This document shows positions 48,037 to 56,245 of a DNA stretch of 64,000 nt, piece by piece. The position numbers and the translations under genes are program-made. The first letter of the stretch is position 1, and each line of letters starts with the position of its first letter. The notes below the pieces were generated by a model. That model saw only the letters and a program-made list of their open reading frames with translations, made no database searches and was not told where the DNA came from. This stretch comes from Acidobacteriota bacterium (lineage in GTDB: Bacteria > Acidobacteriota > Blastocatellia > RBC074): contig JADJLO010000001.1 in assembly GCA_016710075.1 (NCBI GenBank), positions 616,285 through 680,284 on the forward strand. The letters run 5' to 3'.

Positions 48037-49194
48037 TCAGGGGTTCGAGCAGGAGGGATTCTGTTTGATCGGAGATTGAGCCGGGAATGCCCCGTTTCGG
48101 TCCGACCCGCCGGCGGACAGGAATTGTGTAATAAGCGGAGTCAGCGAAGCCGGTTCGGCGAGGAAGCCGTCGTGACCGTGATTTGAGACGATCTCGTCGT
48201 ATTCGACCATGGCGCCGGCGGCGATCATTCGCGTGCTCAGGGCTTGAACATCCGAGGCAGGGAAGAGCCAGTCCGATGAAATCCCGACCAGAAGCATCGG
48301 CGCCTTGATGCGGGCAAGGGCCGCGGCTTCAGAAGCATATCCGCAGGCAGGATCGAAATTGTCCATGGCTTTGGTGATCATCAGGTAAGAATTGGCATCG
48401 AATCTGCTGGTGAAGATGTCACCCTGATAATCGAGGTAGCCTCCGACGTCATATCTGGCGTCGAGCGATTTGTATGGATCTTCGCCATTGCGATTTGGGT
48501 TCCGATGATATCTTTCAGCGAAAAGCTCAGAAGATTTATAGGTGCACATGGCGATTGCCCGGGCCATTGCCAGGCCATCCTTCGGTGGCTCGTCCGAATA
48601 ATACTGACCGTTGCGCCAGTGCGGATCATTCATGATAGCCTTTCTCTGCAGGTGATTCAGTCCGAGGGCCATGGCGTTGAGCGGAGAGGCTCCGATGGCG
48701 ATGCAACGTTCAAGCCTCTCAGGGTAATCGATCGCCCATTGAATCGACTGCATCCCGCCAATGGAAGCCCCGATGACGGCTCGGAGTTTATCGATCCCGA
48801 GGTGATCGAGCAGCAGTGCCTGTGATCTGACCCAGTCCCTTACCGAAACAACAGGGAAGTCGGCCCCAAAAGGCCGGGCGGTTGCCGGATTGATGTCATG
48901 CGGACCGGTGGATCCGTAGCACGACCCGATGACGTTGAGACAAATCACGCAATCCCGATCGAGGTCAAAGACTCCCGCATCGCCGAACATCCTGGGCCAC
49001 CAGTCGGCTACACGGGCTGAACCCGACAGCGCATGACAAACGAGCACGGCATTATCGCAATCATCATTGAGTTCCCCGTAGATTGCATAATGCAGCCTGA
49101 CCGACTTGATAGAATGCCCTGACGCGAGAGCGAATTCCTCTTCCCGATCGTAAAAATAGTCGCCTTCAAATGTCGGATTGATCTGATCTGTCAT
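48037..49194 (-). CDS. metX: Homoserine O-acetyltransferase (MetX)
   Basis: A 385-residue alpha/beta-hydrolase of methionine synthesis: acetyl-CoA plus homoserine to O-acetylhomoserine. VLVCHALSGSARV is the oxyanion-loop region, the catalytic Ser is in GASIGGMQSIQWA, the Asp in ISSDWLFP and the His in SNHGHDGFL. FERYHRNPN-like ELFAERYHRNPN is family-typical. I use the ATG at 49194 that begins MTDQINPTF; an upstream ATG at 49233 is also open. It follows metY in the same direction (47 bases to the likely coding start annotated upstream), so the pair makes homocysteine from homoserine and sulfide under the SAM-II switch before metY. Confidence 0.9.
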   Translation of the reverse strand: MTDQINPTFEGDYFYDREEEFALASGHSIKSVRLHYAIYGELNDDCDNAVLVCHALSGSARVADWWPRMFGDAGVFDLDRDCVICLNVIGSCYGSTGPHDINPATARPFGADFPVVSVRDWVRSQALLLDHLGIDKLRAVIGASIGGMQSIQWAIDYPERLERCIAIGASPLNAMALGLNHLQRKAIMNDPHWRNGQYYSDEPPKDGLAMARAIAMCTYKSSELFAERYHRNPNRNGEDPYKSLDARYDVGGYLDYQGDIFTSRFDANSYLMITKAMDNFDPACGYASEAAALARIKAPMLLVGISSDWLFPASDVQALSTRMIAAGAMVEYDEIVSNHGHDGFLAEPASLTPLITQFLSAGGSDRNGAFPAQSPIKQNPSCSNP

Positions 49195-49280
49195 GGCCTG
49201 GATATCCGTTTTGAGAATCGGGGATGAGACCATTCATCGATCTCATCCCCGAACCCGATGAATCAGGTTTTTGCAGCAGT

Positions 49281-50579
49281 CTATTGAGCGGCTGTCTTCA
49301 GCGCCTGGTCAAGATCCGCGAGAATATCCCGGATGTCTTCGATGCCCACTGAGAGGCGTATCAGGCCGGGTGTGACCCCCGTGGTGGACTGCTCCTCCTC
49401 GGTGAGCTGCGAATGGGTCGTCGATGCCGGATGAATGATCAGCGACTTGGCGTCTCCGATATTGGCTAGAAGGCTGAATAACTTCACGGAATTGATCAGC
49501 TTTTTGCCGGTCTCGTGGCCGCCACGGATGGAGAATGTCACCAGGGCTCCGGCACCGTTCGGAAGGTACTTCTTCGCTCTTTGGAAAAAGGGGCTTGATT
49601 CCAGGCCCGGATAGTTGACCGACTCGACTTGAGGGTGTTTTTGCAAAAACTTCGCTACCTCAAGAGCATTTTGAGTGTGACGCTCCATGCGAAGGTGGAG
49701 GGTTTCGGCTCCCTGAAGAATCAGGAAGGCATTGAACGGGGAGAGGCATGCGCCCGTATCTCGCAGCCCCTGAACCCGGGCCTTGAGAATGAACGCCAGT
49801 GGTCCGAAAGCCTCTGTGTATACGATGCCGTGATAAGAGGGGTCGGGAGTGGTGAATTCAGGGAAGCGTCCGGAAGCTTTCCAATCGAATTTTCCCGCGT
49901 CGATTATCGCGCCTCCAATCGATGTTCCATGACCGCCGATGAATTTCGTAAGCGACTGGATGATGATGTCGGCTCCATGCTCGATGGGACGACAGAGGGC
50001 GGGAGACGGCGTCGTATTGTCGATGATCAGTGGGAGACCGTTTTTGTGAGCGATGCCGGCGAGCTTCTCGATATCGACGATGTCCAGCTTTGGATTTCCA
50101 ATTGTTTCAGTGTAGACGGCCTTTGTCTTGTCATTGATTGCAGCCTGCAGGCCGGCCTCATCCTCGGCGTCAACGAAGCGAACGGTAATGCCGAGTTTCG
50201 GTAGTGTGTAGTGGAACAGGTTGTAGGTCCCGCCATAAAGCGATGTCGTTGAGACTATCTCGTCGCCTGCGCCGGCAATGGTGAGTATCGCCAGAGTTTC
50301 TGCAGCCTGACCTGACGATGTCGCCAGCGCCGCCGCACCGCCTTCCAGCGCCGCTACTCTCTTTTCGAGGACGTCCGTCGTCGGATTCATGATCCGGCTG
50401 TAGATATTGCCGAACTCCTTGAGCGCAAAGAGTCTTGCCGCGTGATCCGCGTCGTCGAAGTTATACGATGTGGTCTGATAGATCGGGACGGCTCTGGCAT
50501 TTGTCGTTGGATCAGGACTCTGCCCGCCATGAATTGCCAGTGTGTTGAAGTGAAATACCGGATTCTGCTCGTCAGCCAT
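49281..50579 (-). CDS. metY: O-acetylhomoserine aminocarboxypropyltransferase (MetY)
   Basis: A 432-residue PLP enzyme of the Cys/Met metabolism family. The PLP lysine is in SLTKFIGGHGTSIGG; TLAIHGGQSPD at the start, SRIMNPTTDVLEKRVAALEGG, SGQAAETLA and SLYGGTYNLF (phosphate-binding) are typical of OAH sulfhydrylase rather than cystathionine gamma-synthase. It converts O-acetylhomoserine and sulfide to homocysteine. It is the first gene of the metY-metX pair; AAGGAG lies before its ATG, and its leader carries a SAM-II riboswitch and a terminator. Confidence 0.9.
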   Translation of the reverse strand: MADEQNPVFHFNTLAIHGGQSPDPTTNARAVPIYQTTSYNFDDADHAARLFALKEFGNIYSRIMNPTTDVLEKRVAALEGGAAALATSSGQAAETLAILTIAGAGDEIVSTTSLYGGTYNLFHYTLPKLGITVRFVDAEDEAGLQAAINDKTKAVYTETIGNPKLDIVDIEKLAGIAHKNGLPLIIDNTTPSPALCRPIEHGADIIIQSLTKFIGGHGTSIGGAIIDAGKFDWKASGRFPEFTTPDPSYHGIVYTEAFGPLAFILKARVQGLRDTGACLSPFNAFLILQGAETLHLRMERHTQNALEVAKFLQKHPQVESVNYPGLESSPFFQRAKKYLPNGAGALVTFSIRGGHETGKKLINSVKLFSLLANIGDAKSLIIHPASTTHSQLTEEEQSTTGVTPGLIRLSVGIEDIRDILADLDQALKTAAQ

Positions 50580-50681
50580 TTAGTTTTCTCCTTGAGGTCT
50601 GTTACTGGATCAAACGTGGGAATGACGAACTTGCCGCGAAACTGCCAAATGCATCCTTTAAATGCATCCTTCCACAAAAAC

Positions 50682-50715
50682 AAAAAACCTCAGCGCTAAA
50701 GTATTCGCTGAGGTT
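50682..50715 (-). terminator. Intrinsic terminator in the metY leader
   Basis: On the minus strand a perfect 10-bp stem, AACCTCAGCG (50715-50706) with CGCTGAGGTT (50695-50686) around a 10-base loop, is followed by six T (50687-50682). It lies between the SAM-II aptamer and the metY start, so it can stop transcription when the switch favours it. Confidence 0.85.
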
Positions 50716-50742
50716 CCCTGAAAACTTATGAGAACGATGCAC

Positions 50743-50796
50743 GCTCTTTAGCAGTTTTTTACGTGGTGCAAGTCGCTTAAATCGCCACGCGAAATA
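50743..50796 (-). promoter_or_regulatory. SAM-II riboswitch aptamer upstream of metY-metX
   Basis: The minus strand reads TCGCGTGGCGATTTAAGCGA then CTTGCACCACGTAAAAAA and CTGCTAAAGAGC. This matches the SAM-II (metA element) pattern: P1 stem CGTGG/CCACG, the conserved GATTTAA-x-CG-x-x-TTGCA loop, the A-rich linker and the 3' GCTAAA pseudoknot strand. It lies about 165 bases before the metY start, and both genes below make homocysteine, so repression by S-adenosylmethionine is expected. SAM-II is best known from alpha-proteobacteria. Confidence 0.85.
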
Positions 50797-51027
50797 TCTA
50801 TTGTCAAAAGACCCTGAAAATATAGGCCAGGATTCATTCTTCTGTCAACCGGTTTATACAGGCTCTGTGGGTGGTGGGAGGTGGGGGGGGAGGGCTTTTG
50901 TCCACGTGATGGATTCCTGCTTATTCCACGGGACTCCTCCGGAGAAAACCCGCAAATGCGGCGGGGTCAGGTAAAGTTTAAAAGTATGATAACAATGGCG
51001 ACCGTCTAATTGATGATATTTCGAATT
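50797..51027. other. Divergent intergenic region with a G-rich run
   Basis: No gene is supported. This should contain the metY-leader promoter (minus) and that of the JAMM gene (plus). A G-rich block at 50868-50894 on the plus strand (four or more runs of three to eight G) could form a G-quadruplex, or be poorly sequenced. Confidence 0.4.
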
Positions 51028-51432
51028 ATGGGCAAAGTGATATCGATTCCGAATGAGATAAATCAAGACCTGATCAGGCAGGCTGAAATGGAGTCACCAA
51101 AGGAATGTTGCGGCCTGCTGGGTGGAAATGACGGGCTGGTCAGCAGCAGATACCCTTTGCTCAATCGTGCAGCCATACCCGAGACGTCGTATTTCGCGGC
51201 TCCGGATGAGCGTTTCAGAGCGATTAAACTGATGCGGGAGCGCGGCGAGGAGCTGATTGCGATCTATCATTCACACCCCAAAACCGATCCCTATCCATCC
51301 GAGAAAGATCTCGACATGGCTTTTTACGCCCAGGCTGTTTATCTGATTATCTCACTGAAAAATGATGTCTCGGCTCGAGCTTTCACCATCGACTCTCCGA
51401 AAGTTTCCGAGGTGGCGATAAAAATCATCTGA
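51028..51432 (+). CDS. M67-family JAMM/MPN+ metallopeptidase
   Basis: A 134-residue small zinc isopeptidase-type domain. The JAMM motif is complete: the upstream Glu in PKECCGLLGG and YHSHPKTDPYPSEKD, with the H-x-H-x7-S-x2-D arrangement. Bacterial members of this size usually trim C-terminal extensions of ubiquitin-like sulfur carriers (ThiS/MoaD-type) in cysteine or cofactor synthesis. No such carrier gene is adjacent, but sulfur-assimilation genes metY-metX lie just upstream. Two in-frame ATGs (51013, 51028) are possible; I prefer the second, which starts MGKVISIP. Its end overlaps the convergent transporter gene by eight bases. Confidence 0.8.
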   Translation: MGKVISIPNEINQDLIRQAEMESPKECCGLLGGNDGLVSSRYPLLNRAAIPETSYFAAPDERFRAIKLMRERGEELIAIYHSHPKTDPYPSEKDLDMAFYAQAVYLIISLKNDVSARAFTIDSPKVSEVAIKII

Positions 51433-53005
51433 GAAACCTGATAAACCAGGTAGAGAGCTCAACACCCGACTGATTCAATGCCTGTAATACGATGAGTCCG
51501 CCGGCAAAGGCGATGACGAGAGAACTTAAGGCAGGGATCAAACGCAGCCATATATTGCCGGCCGGGATTCGATCGATCAGTTTGCCGCCATAAACGAATG
51601 CAATTCCGACTGCGGTCAGGACAATCGCCAGTCCAAAGCTGAACGCAACTATCAGAACAAGTCCATAGACGATGCGGTTGAGAGAAATCGCCGCCAGCAT
51701 GACTATCAAGGCGGAGGGGCAGGGAATTATTCCGCCCGAGACGCCCAGCGCTATCAGGCTTTTGACGGTAATCGAACCGCTTTCATCGTGCACCGGTGCG
51801 TGCGAATGTGAAAGTCCGATTCCGTGATGGTGGTGATGGTGATGATGCGCATGATCATGCTCATGATCATGCGAATGGTGACCTTTAATATTCCTGATCC
51901 TCTTCGCGAACATCGTCAAACCAATTGCCAAAACCAGCAGCCCGGATATCAGGCTGAGTATGGGGTAAAGTTTTTCCGGCAGTACGTATTTCGAAGCGAA
52001 AAGTGTGATGATCCCAAGGGCGTATACGCCGACAGTATGAGTTATGGTCACGGTCAGACCCAGCAGGGCCGCGTGTCTCGGGGTGCCGCGGGAGCCTATC
52101 AGGTAGGCTCCGACGATGGTTTTGCCATGGCCCGGTGAAAGAGCGTGCACTCCGCCAAGGACCATTGCAAAGATCAGCCCAATGAGAACAATTCCCGGCG
52201 TCAGCTTTGGTACGGCAATGAGTTCGGCAAACCTGTCCTTTGCTGCCCTATCCTTTGCTCTTATGACAGGTCTGCCGTCCCTGAGGCTCAGGGATCTTGC
52301 GCCGGCCGGGATCTTGCCCGCAGTCGCATCCCATTCGCCGTTGCGCTCGCCAAGCGGTGCAAGCGTGGGATTCTCCGGATAAGCCTTCAATTCATCAGTC
52401 AAGCTGTTGCCGAAGATTGTGCTGTTGAAGACCGCGATTCCATCGCCCTGGGAGAGCACGAGTTCACGCCATCCGGGGCGATCCGATTCGTTCTTATCCT
52501 CGAAGGTGAAATGGATTGGTTGAGAGCTGATGTCGACCCTGCCTTCAAGGTTCAGGACAATCCGAAGAATGGCGAGTCCCATCGCTTCGGATCCTGAGGT
52601 GCCCGGTAGCAGACCGATCTCTTTTGTTCCGGTTCGATCGAGCGTCACCCGCTTCCCACCGGCCATCAAGACCAGATTCTCGACATAACCGGGGGCGATT
52701 TTCTCAAGATAATCGTTCAATTCCCCAACGGACAATGACCCGCTCGAATCCACATCGGCCAGCCGCGAGGCTTGGAATGTCGGCACTTCAGCAAGATCGA
52801 TGACATATCGCACCCTTACTCGTTCGGAACCGATCTCGATCCGCGCAAAATGATTGATCGAAAATTGACCCAGCGGATGGGCATGAGCATCGATCAGCAA
52901 AACAATAAGGACGACAAGCATCGATATCGTTATGGAGCGGCGGCGTAAACCGCTCGGCCCCCGCCGGCCGCCCCCTCCGCTCGCTCTATCCTGTTTGACA
53001 GGCAA
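51425..53005 (-). CDS. NicO-type nickel/cobalt transporter with EF-hand and His-rich loop
   Basis: A 526-residue membrane protein in two parts. Residues 40-265 form an extracytoplasmic beta-rich domain after a signal-like helix; it contains a canonical EF-hand loop, DVDSSGSLSVGE (D-x-D-x-S-G-x-L-x3-E). Residues 270-525 are a NicO (HoxN/RcnA-like) transporter with ALSPGHGKTIVGAYLIGSRG, the family signature, six spans, a His/Asp-rich loop of about 30 residues with an eight-His run (at about 375-405), and SGGIIPCPSALIVML. It likely exports or imports Ni or Co. The fused soluble domain is common in environmental NicO proteins. Substrate and direction are not settled. Confidence 0.85.
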   Translation of the reverse strand: MPVKQDRASGGGGRRGPSGLRRRSITISMLVVLIVLLIDAHAHPLGQFSINHFARIEIGSERVRVRYVIDLAEVPTFQASRLADVDSSGSLSVGELNDYLEKIAPGYVENLVLMAGGKRVTLDRTGTKEIGLLPGTSGSEAMGLAILRIVLNLEGRVDISSQPIHFTFEDKNESDRPGWRELVLSQGDGIAVFNSTIFGNSLTDELKAYPENPTLAPLGERNGEWDATAGKIPAGARSLSLRDGRPVIRAKDRAAKDRFAELIAVPKLTPGIVLIGLIFAMVLGGVHALSPGHGKTIVGAYLIGSRGTPRHAALLGLTVTITHTVGVYALGIITLFASKYVLPEKLYPILSLISGLLVLAIGLTMFAKRIRNIKGHHSHDHEHDHAHHHHHHHHGIGLSHSHAPVHDESGSITVKSLIALGVSGGIIPCPSALIVMLAAISLNRIVYGLVLIVAFSFGLAIVLTAVGIAFVYGGKLIDRIPAGNIWLRLIPALSSLVIAFAGGLIVLQALNQSGVELSTWFIRFLR

Positions 53006-53029
53006 CGATCGATTTTCATGTATCTCTTC

Positions 53030-54769
53030 TCATTCGCCGATCAGTTTGTGATACCGGCCCATCCAGTAAGGCAGCAGGTAAAAGGCTCCATCGTCCTCGC
53101 TTCGTCCGCCGTTTCCGCCGTCAAGCCTGAAAGGATTGCCGTTCCACTTCATGATCGGCAATTCATCATAGGGCAGAACGATCAATGCCTGTTTGCGATT
53201 GAACCGGTCCTGAGAATTGTTGAACGGAATATCCATTCTGACCGAATTGGTTACTGTCCACGAAATCGTATCCATCGGAATTTCCCGAAGGGTCCTGATC
53301 GATTCGCTCTTGTCGAATTCATTGCTTCCCGACCCGGCGGCATAGATGAAGTTCCAGAGGGGGATTCTTTCAGGCCGTTCGACCGTCCAGCTTCTTTCCA
53401 GGCTCTGGATATATATCTTGCGCAGCTCCGGATCGTCTTCATAATTCAGTAATGGGTAGTATGAAAGGAACGCCAGCTCATCGTCCGAATGATTCACCCT
53501 GCCGGGATAGTTGATCTTTTGATTCCTCATCAGAAGATGATAGCGATGTTTATTGATCAAATCGTCATACGCTGATTTGTATCTCTGATTGCCGGTGATG
53601 TGATATGCGACGCGCAGGTGAGCCAGGATATGAAGCGCGCGGAGTCCCGTTTCATCTGGGTCTTCCCAGATTGTGTCGGGTCCCCACCAGCCCCAGCGCG
53701 TGCGTTTGCCGTCGGTGTCGATCAACTGGTAGTTGTTATTCAGAATATGATCGGTCATCCTCGTGATGACAGCGCGGATCTGCGCTTTTTCAGCATCGCC
53801 GGCGACGAGGTCGTAGTAGATTGGATAGATGAAATAGTGCCCGACTATCTCATCCGAACTCGTATCGCCTTTCCATCTCCATAATCCATCAGCCGTCGTA
53901 TGCCACTCGCCGTCCTTTGGCTGCTCATCGAGACCGATCTTTATGATCGACCGGGCGTGGAAGCCTGAAATCCCCGAAATCTCTTCCAGCCGCATGATCG
54001 CCTGCAGGCCCTGCCGGGCGAACTCCAGCGCTTCATTTTCTCCAGTCACTTTGTAACGAAAGCATTCTGCCGCAACATACATTGCAGTCCACAAACCGTC
54101 GTTGTCCGATGAAACCATCTGATTGCTGCCGGGATCTCCCGGGACTTTGAGATGTGAATCGGCCGTCAGCCCATGTCGCACGTGCCTTGATCTGACACGC
54201 TGTTCAAATACTCGTGCCTTTTCTGCAAGAGTCGTCAGCCTGAATTCAATCCGGCTGTATCCTTTGGCAGTTTCGATCCAGACGGCATACCTGTCACCCT
54301 TAAGGTTTTCAAATCCGAATCCGGTGACCCGATCATCCGGAAGCCAGCGCTTGCCGGCGTAGTATTTGATTGGCGAGTTTGAAGTATTGTTATAACTGAA
54401 TGCTCCATGTTCGGTACCCATCCAGATGAAAGATTCATCATGCGCAAGGACTTTTACGTCATTGATGGGAAGCAGGCGATCTGAAAAATAGGGCTGCAAG
54501 ATTCCATCCGGTTTTCGCTGTACTATGCCGCCGCGGGTTGCAGTCAGCGTTCCTTCATTGGTCACCCGGATGACGGTTGAGCGCTGGATGACCACCCTGC
54601 CTCCGGTCGCCTTTTTAAACTCGTCCGCCGTGTGAAATGTCCTGGTTGGCTGCCAGAATCTGTCCGGTGCATTCGATGTTTGAGCTTGCGCCGAATTGAA
54701 TGCCGCAAACAGTTGGCAGGTAAAAAGGGTCAATACCTGAATTGATCTTCGGCTGATGAATTTATTCAT
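53030..54769 (-). CDS. Secreted protein, all-alpha (glycosidase-like) domain, unknown function
   Basis: A 579-residue secreted protein with a signal peptide ending in AFNSAQAQ. Residues 80-190 look like a short beta-propeller part (IWMGTEHGAFSYNN, as in two-component regulator propellers). Residues 195-560 are rich in helices and aromatic residues (DNDGLWTAMYVAAECFRY, WRWKGDTSSDEIVGHYF, RWGWWGPDTIWEDPDETGL, FLSYYPLLNYEDD), a composition like the (alpha/alpha)6 barrels of several glycosidases and lyases. No family is named with certainty and no catalytic pair can be fixed. It probably acts on extracellular polysaccharide. Confidence 0.6.
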   Translation of the reverse strand: MNKFISRRSIQVLTLFTCQLFAAFNSAQAQTSNAPDRFWQPTRTFHTADEFKKATGGRVVIQRSTVIRVTNEGTLTATRGGIVQRKPDGILQPYFSDRLLPINDVKVLAHDESFIWMGTEHGAFSYNNTSNSPIKYYAGKRWLPDDRVTGFGFENLKGDRYAVWIETAKGYSRIEFRLTTLAEKARVFEQRVRSRHVRHGLTADSHLKVPGDPGSNQMVSSDNDGLWTAMYVAAECFRYKVTGENEALEFARQGLQAIMRLEEISGISGFHARSIIKIGLDEQPKDGEWHTTADGLWRWKGDTSSDEIVGHYFIYPIYYDLVAGDAEKAQIRAVITRMTDHILNNNYQLIDTDGKRTRWGWWGPDTIWEDPDETGLRALHILAHLRVAYHITGNQRYKSAYDDLINKHRYHLLMRNQKINYPGRVNHSDDELAFLSYYPLLNYEDDPELRKIYIQSLERSWTVERPERIPLWNFIYAAGSGSNEFDKSESIRTLREIPMDTISWTVTNSVRMDIPFNNSQDRFNRKQALIVLPYDELPIMKWNGNPFRLDGGNGGRSEDDGAFYLLPYWMGRYHKLIGE

Positions 54770-54804
54770 GTTTTTGCTTCTCAGTTAATTCTCCTCGGAG
54801 AATC

Positions 54805-55551
54805 TCAGGTGTGCATCCCGCCGTTGGGGCTGATGGTCTGGCCGATGACATAGCTGGACTCATCGCTTGCGAGGAAGAGCGCGACGGCAGCGACCTCTTC
54901 AGGCTTTCCGATTCGACCAAGCGGGGTCATCGTGGTCATCATCGGCCTCATCTCATCCGGAAGGTTTTCGAGGATAGGAGTTTCGACCCACCCCGGAGCT
55001 ATGGCGTTGACGCGGATTCCAAGCGATGCATATTCCTGAGCCACGCCTTTTGTGAAGGCTATGATCGCTCCTTTGGCGGCGGTATAAGAAGCGCCGCCGG
55101 GCAGCCCGCGCAAGCCTGCCACGGACCCGAGGTTGATCACTGCGCCGCCTCGACCCTGCACCAGCATCCTTTTGATGGCCTCTCTTGAACAGTAAAAAGT
55201 TCCGCTCAGATGGACTTCGACGACGCTGTGCCATTGTTCGTCCGTCACTTCATGCAGCGGAGTCAGATTGCCTGCATTCCCGGCATTGTTGACAATGATG
55301 TCAACCGGCCATCCTCTATCGTCGATGGCTTTGAAGAGCCGGCTGACCGATTGAGTATCGCTGACATCCGTGGTGACGGCAAAAGCCTCCGTCCCTTTTG
55401 CGTGAACCTGCTTGAGAGTCTCCTCCGCTCCGGCTTCGTTGAGCTCGGCGATTACTATGCGGGCCCCTTCCTGAGCAAACCGCAATGCTATCGCCCGGCC
55501 AAGACCCGACCCTGCTCCTGTGATCACCGCAACCTTATCTTTGAGTTTCAA
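54805..55551 (-). CDS. Short-chain dehydrogenase/reductase
   Basis: A 248-residue classical SDR. Cofactor site TGAGSGLGRAIA at residue 11, Asp-type region IVIAELNEAG, NNAGNAG, the catalytic Ser in INLGSVAGL, and Tyr/Lys in YTAAKGA (Y-x3-K). EWNQ-like VEVHLSGTF and GWVETPI are the usual later motifs; the C-terminal SYVIGQTISPNGGMHT is close to 3-oxoacyl-ACP reductase/glucose dehydrogenase-type members. The end of strand 2 (ELN) favours NAD(H) or undecided. Substrate not known. It shares its direction with the secreted alpha protein 36 bases downstream. Confidence 0.85.
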   Translation of the reverse strand: MKLKDKVAVITGAGSGLGRAIALRFAQEGARIVIAELNEAGAEETLKQVHAKGTEAFAVTTDVSDTQSVSRLFKAIDDRGWPVDIIVNNAGNAGNLTPLHEVTDEQWHSVVEVHLSGTFYCSREAIKRMLVQGRGGAVINLGSVAGLRGLPGGASYTAAKGAIIAFTKGVAQEYASLGIRVNAIAPGWVETPILENLPDEMRPMMTTMTPLGRIGKPEEVAAVALFLASDESSYVIGQTISPNGGMHT

Positions 55552-56245
55552 TGATGTTGTTCCTTTCCAAATGATTGTTCAGATTTCTAGTACTTTAATG
55601 AATCTTCCACAACGCGTAAAGCCGCAATCTTCCAGCAGATGAAAAAGCCTGTCAGACCTGATCATTGCCCGGGATTAATGCAACACGTTCTTTCAGCCCA
55701 TGATTTCTCCATTCTCAATTTTAGTGATCAGGGGATTTCCCCGTTTCGAGAATCTGACTTCGCATGGTAATATCCGCCTTGTCTGATTGTCAGCCTCCTC
55801 AATGTCCCGTGGAATACGGGGCCATGATATTCAGAGGACCTCCCCCGAAACACTCTGATGGGCTGACGCTGTTTGTGCAATACCTCATTCCCCTGTTGAT
55901 CGACGGATGCTGCTCAAAGGCGGTGATCCTTTTGTGGGAAGAATCACGCATCGGTCGTTTTGCGAAGGGGCATTGCATGATCATGAACCCGGTTGACGAA
56001 TTAAATCTTTAACTCTGAATCATCAGATCGGATTTAATCGATAGATTGCAGGTAATCAGCAGACAGGCAATAAAACAAAATCAATCTCGTAGCTCCACGC
56101 GAATAGTGAGGTTTGAAGGTGCTTTGGATCGGCATATTTTTGCCCGATCACAGGTTGCTTTTCCCCCCTAAGGTTTTCTGCGCATTTGTCACATACGAAA
56201 AACAGTCATTGACTGTGGTCGATCTCTTTGAGATTCAGACAGGAA
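55552..56245. other. Long intergenic region, no gene seen
   Basis: Nearly 700 bases between divergent genes. A frame of 82 codons at 55764-56012 and an opposite frame in the same place are open, but both lack ribosome sites and family features, so I do not call either. Promoters for the SDR (minus) and the large Asp-box protein (plus) should lie here. Confidence 0.4.

Noticed and set aside
50602..50667. 21-codon ORF with GGAAGG just upstream in the metY leader
   Set aside because: Too short and without Met-rich or Cys-rich content that would suggest attenuation; the riboswitch and terminator explain the leader better.
55764..56012. 82-codon frame in the gap before the large Asp-box gene
   Set aside because: No ribosome site, an equally long frame on the opposite strand, and no family features.
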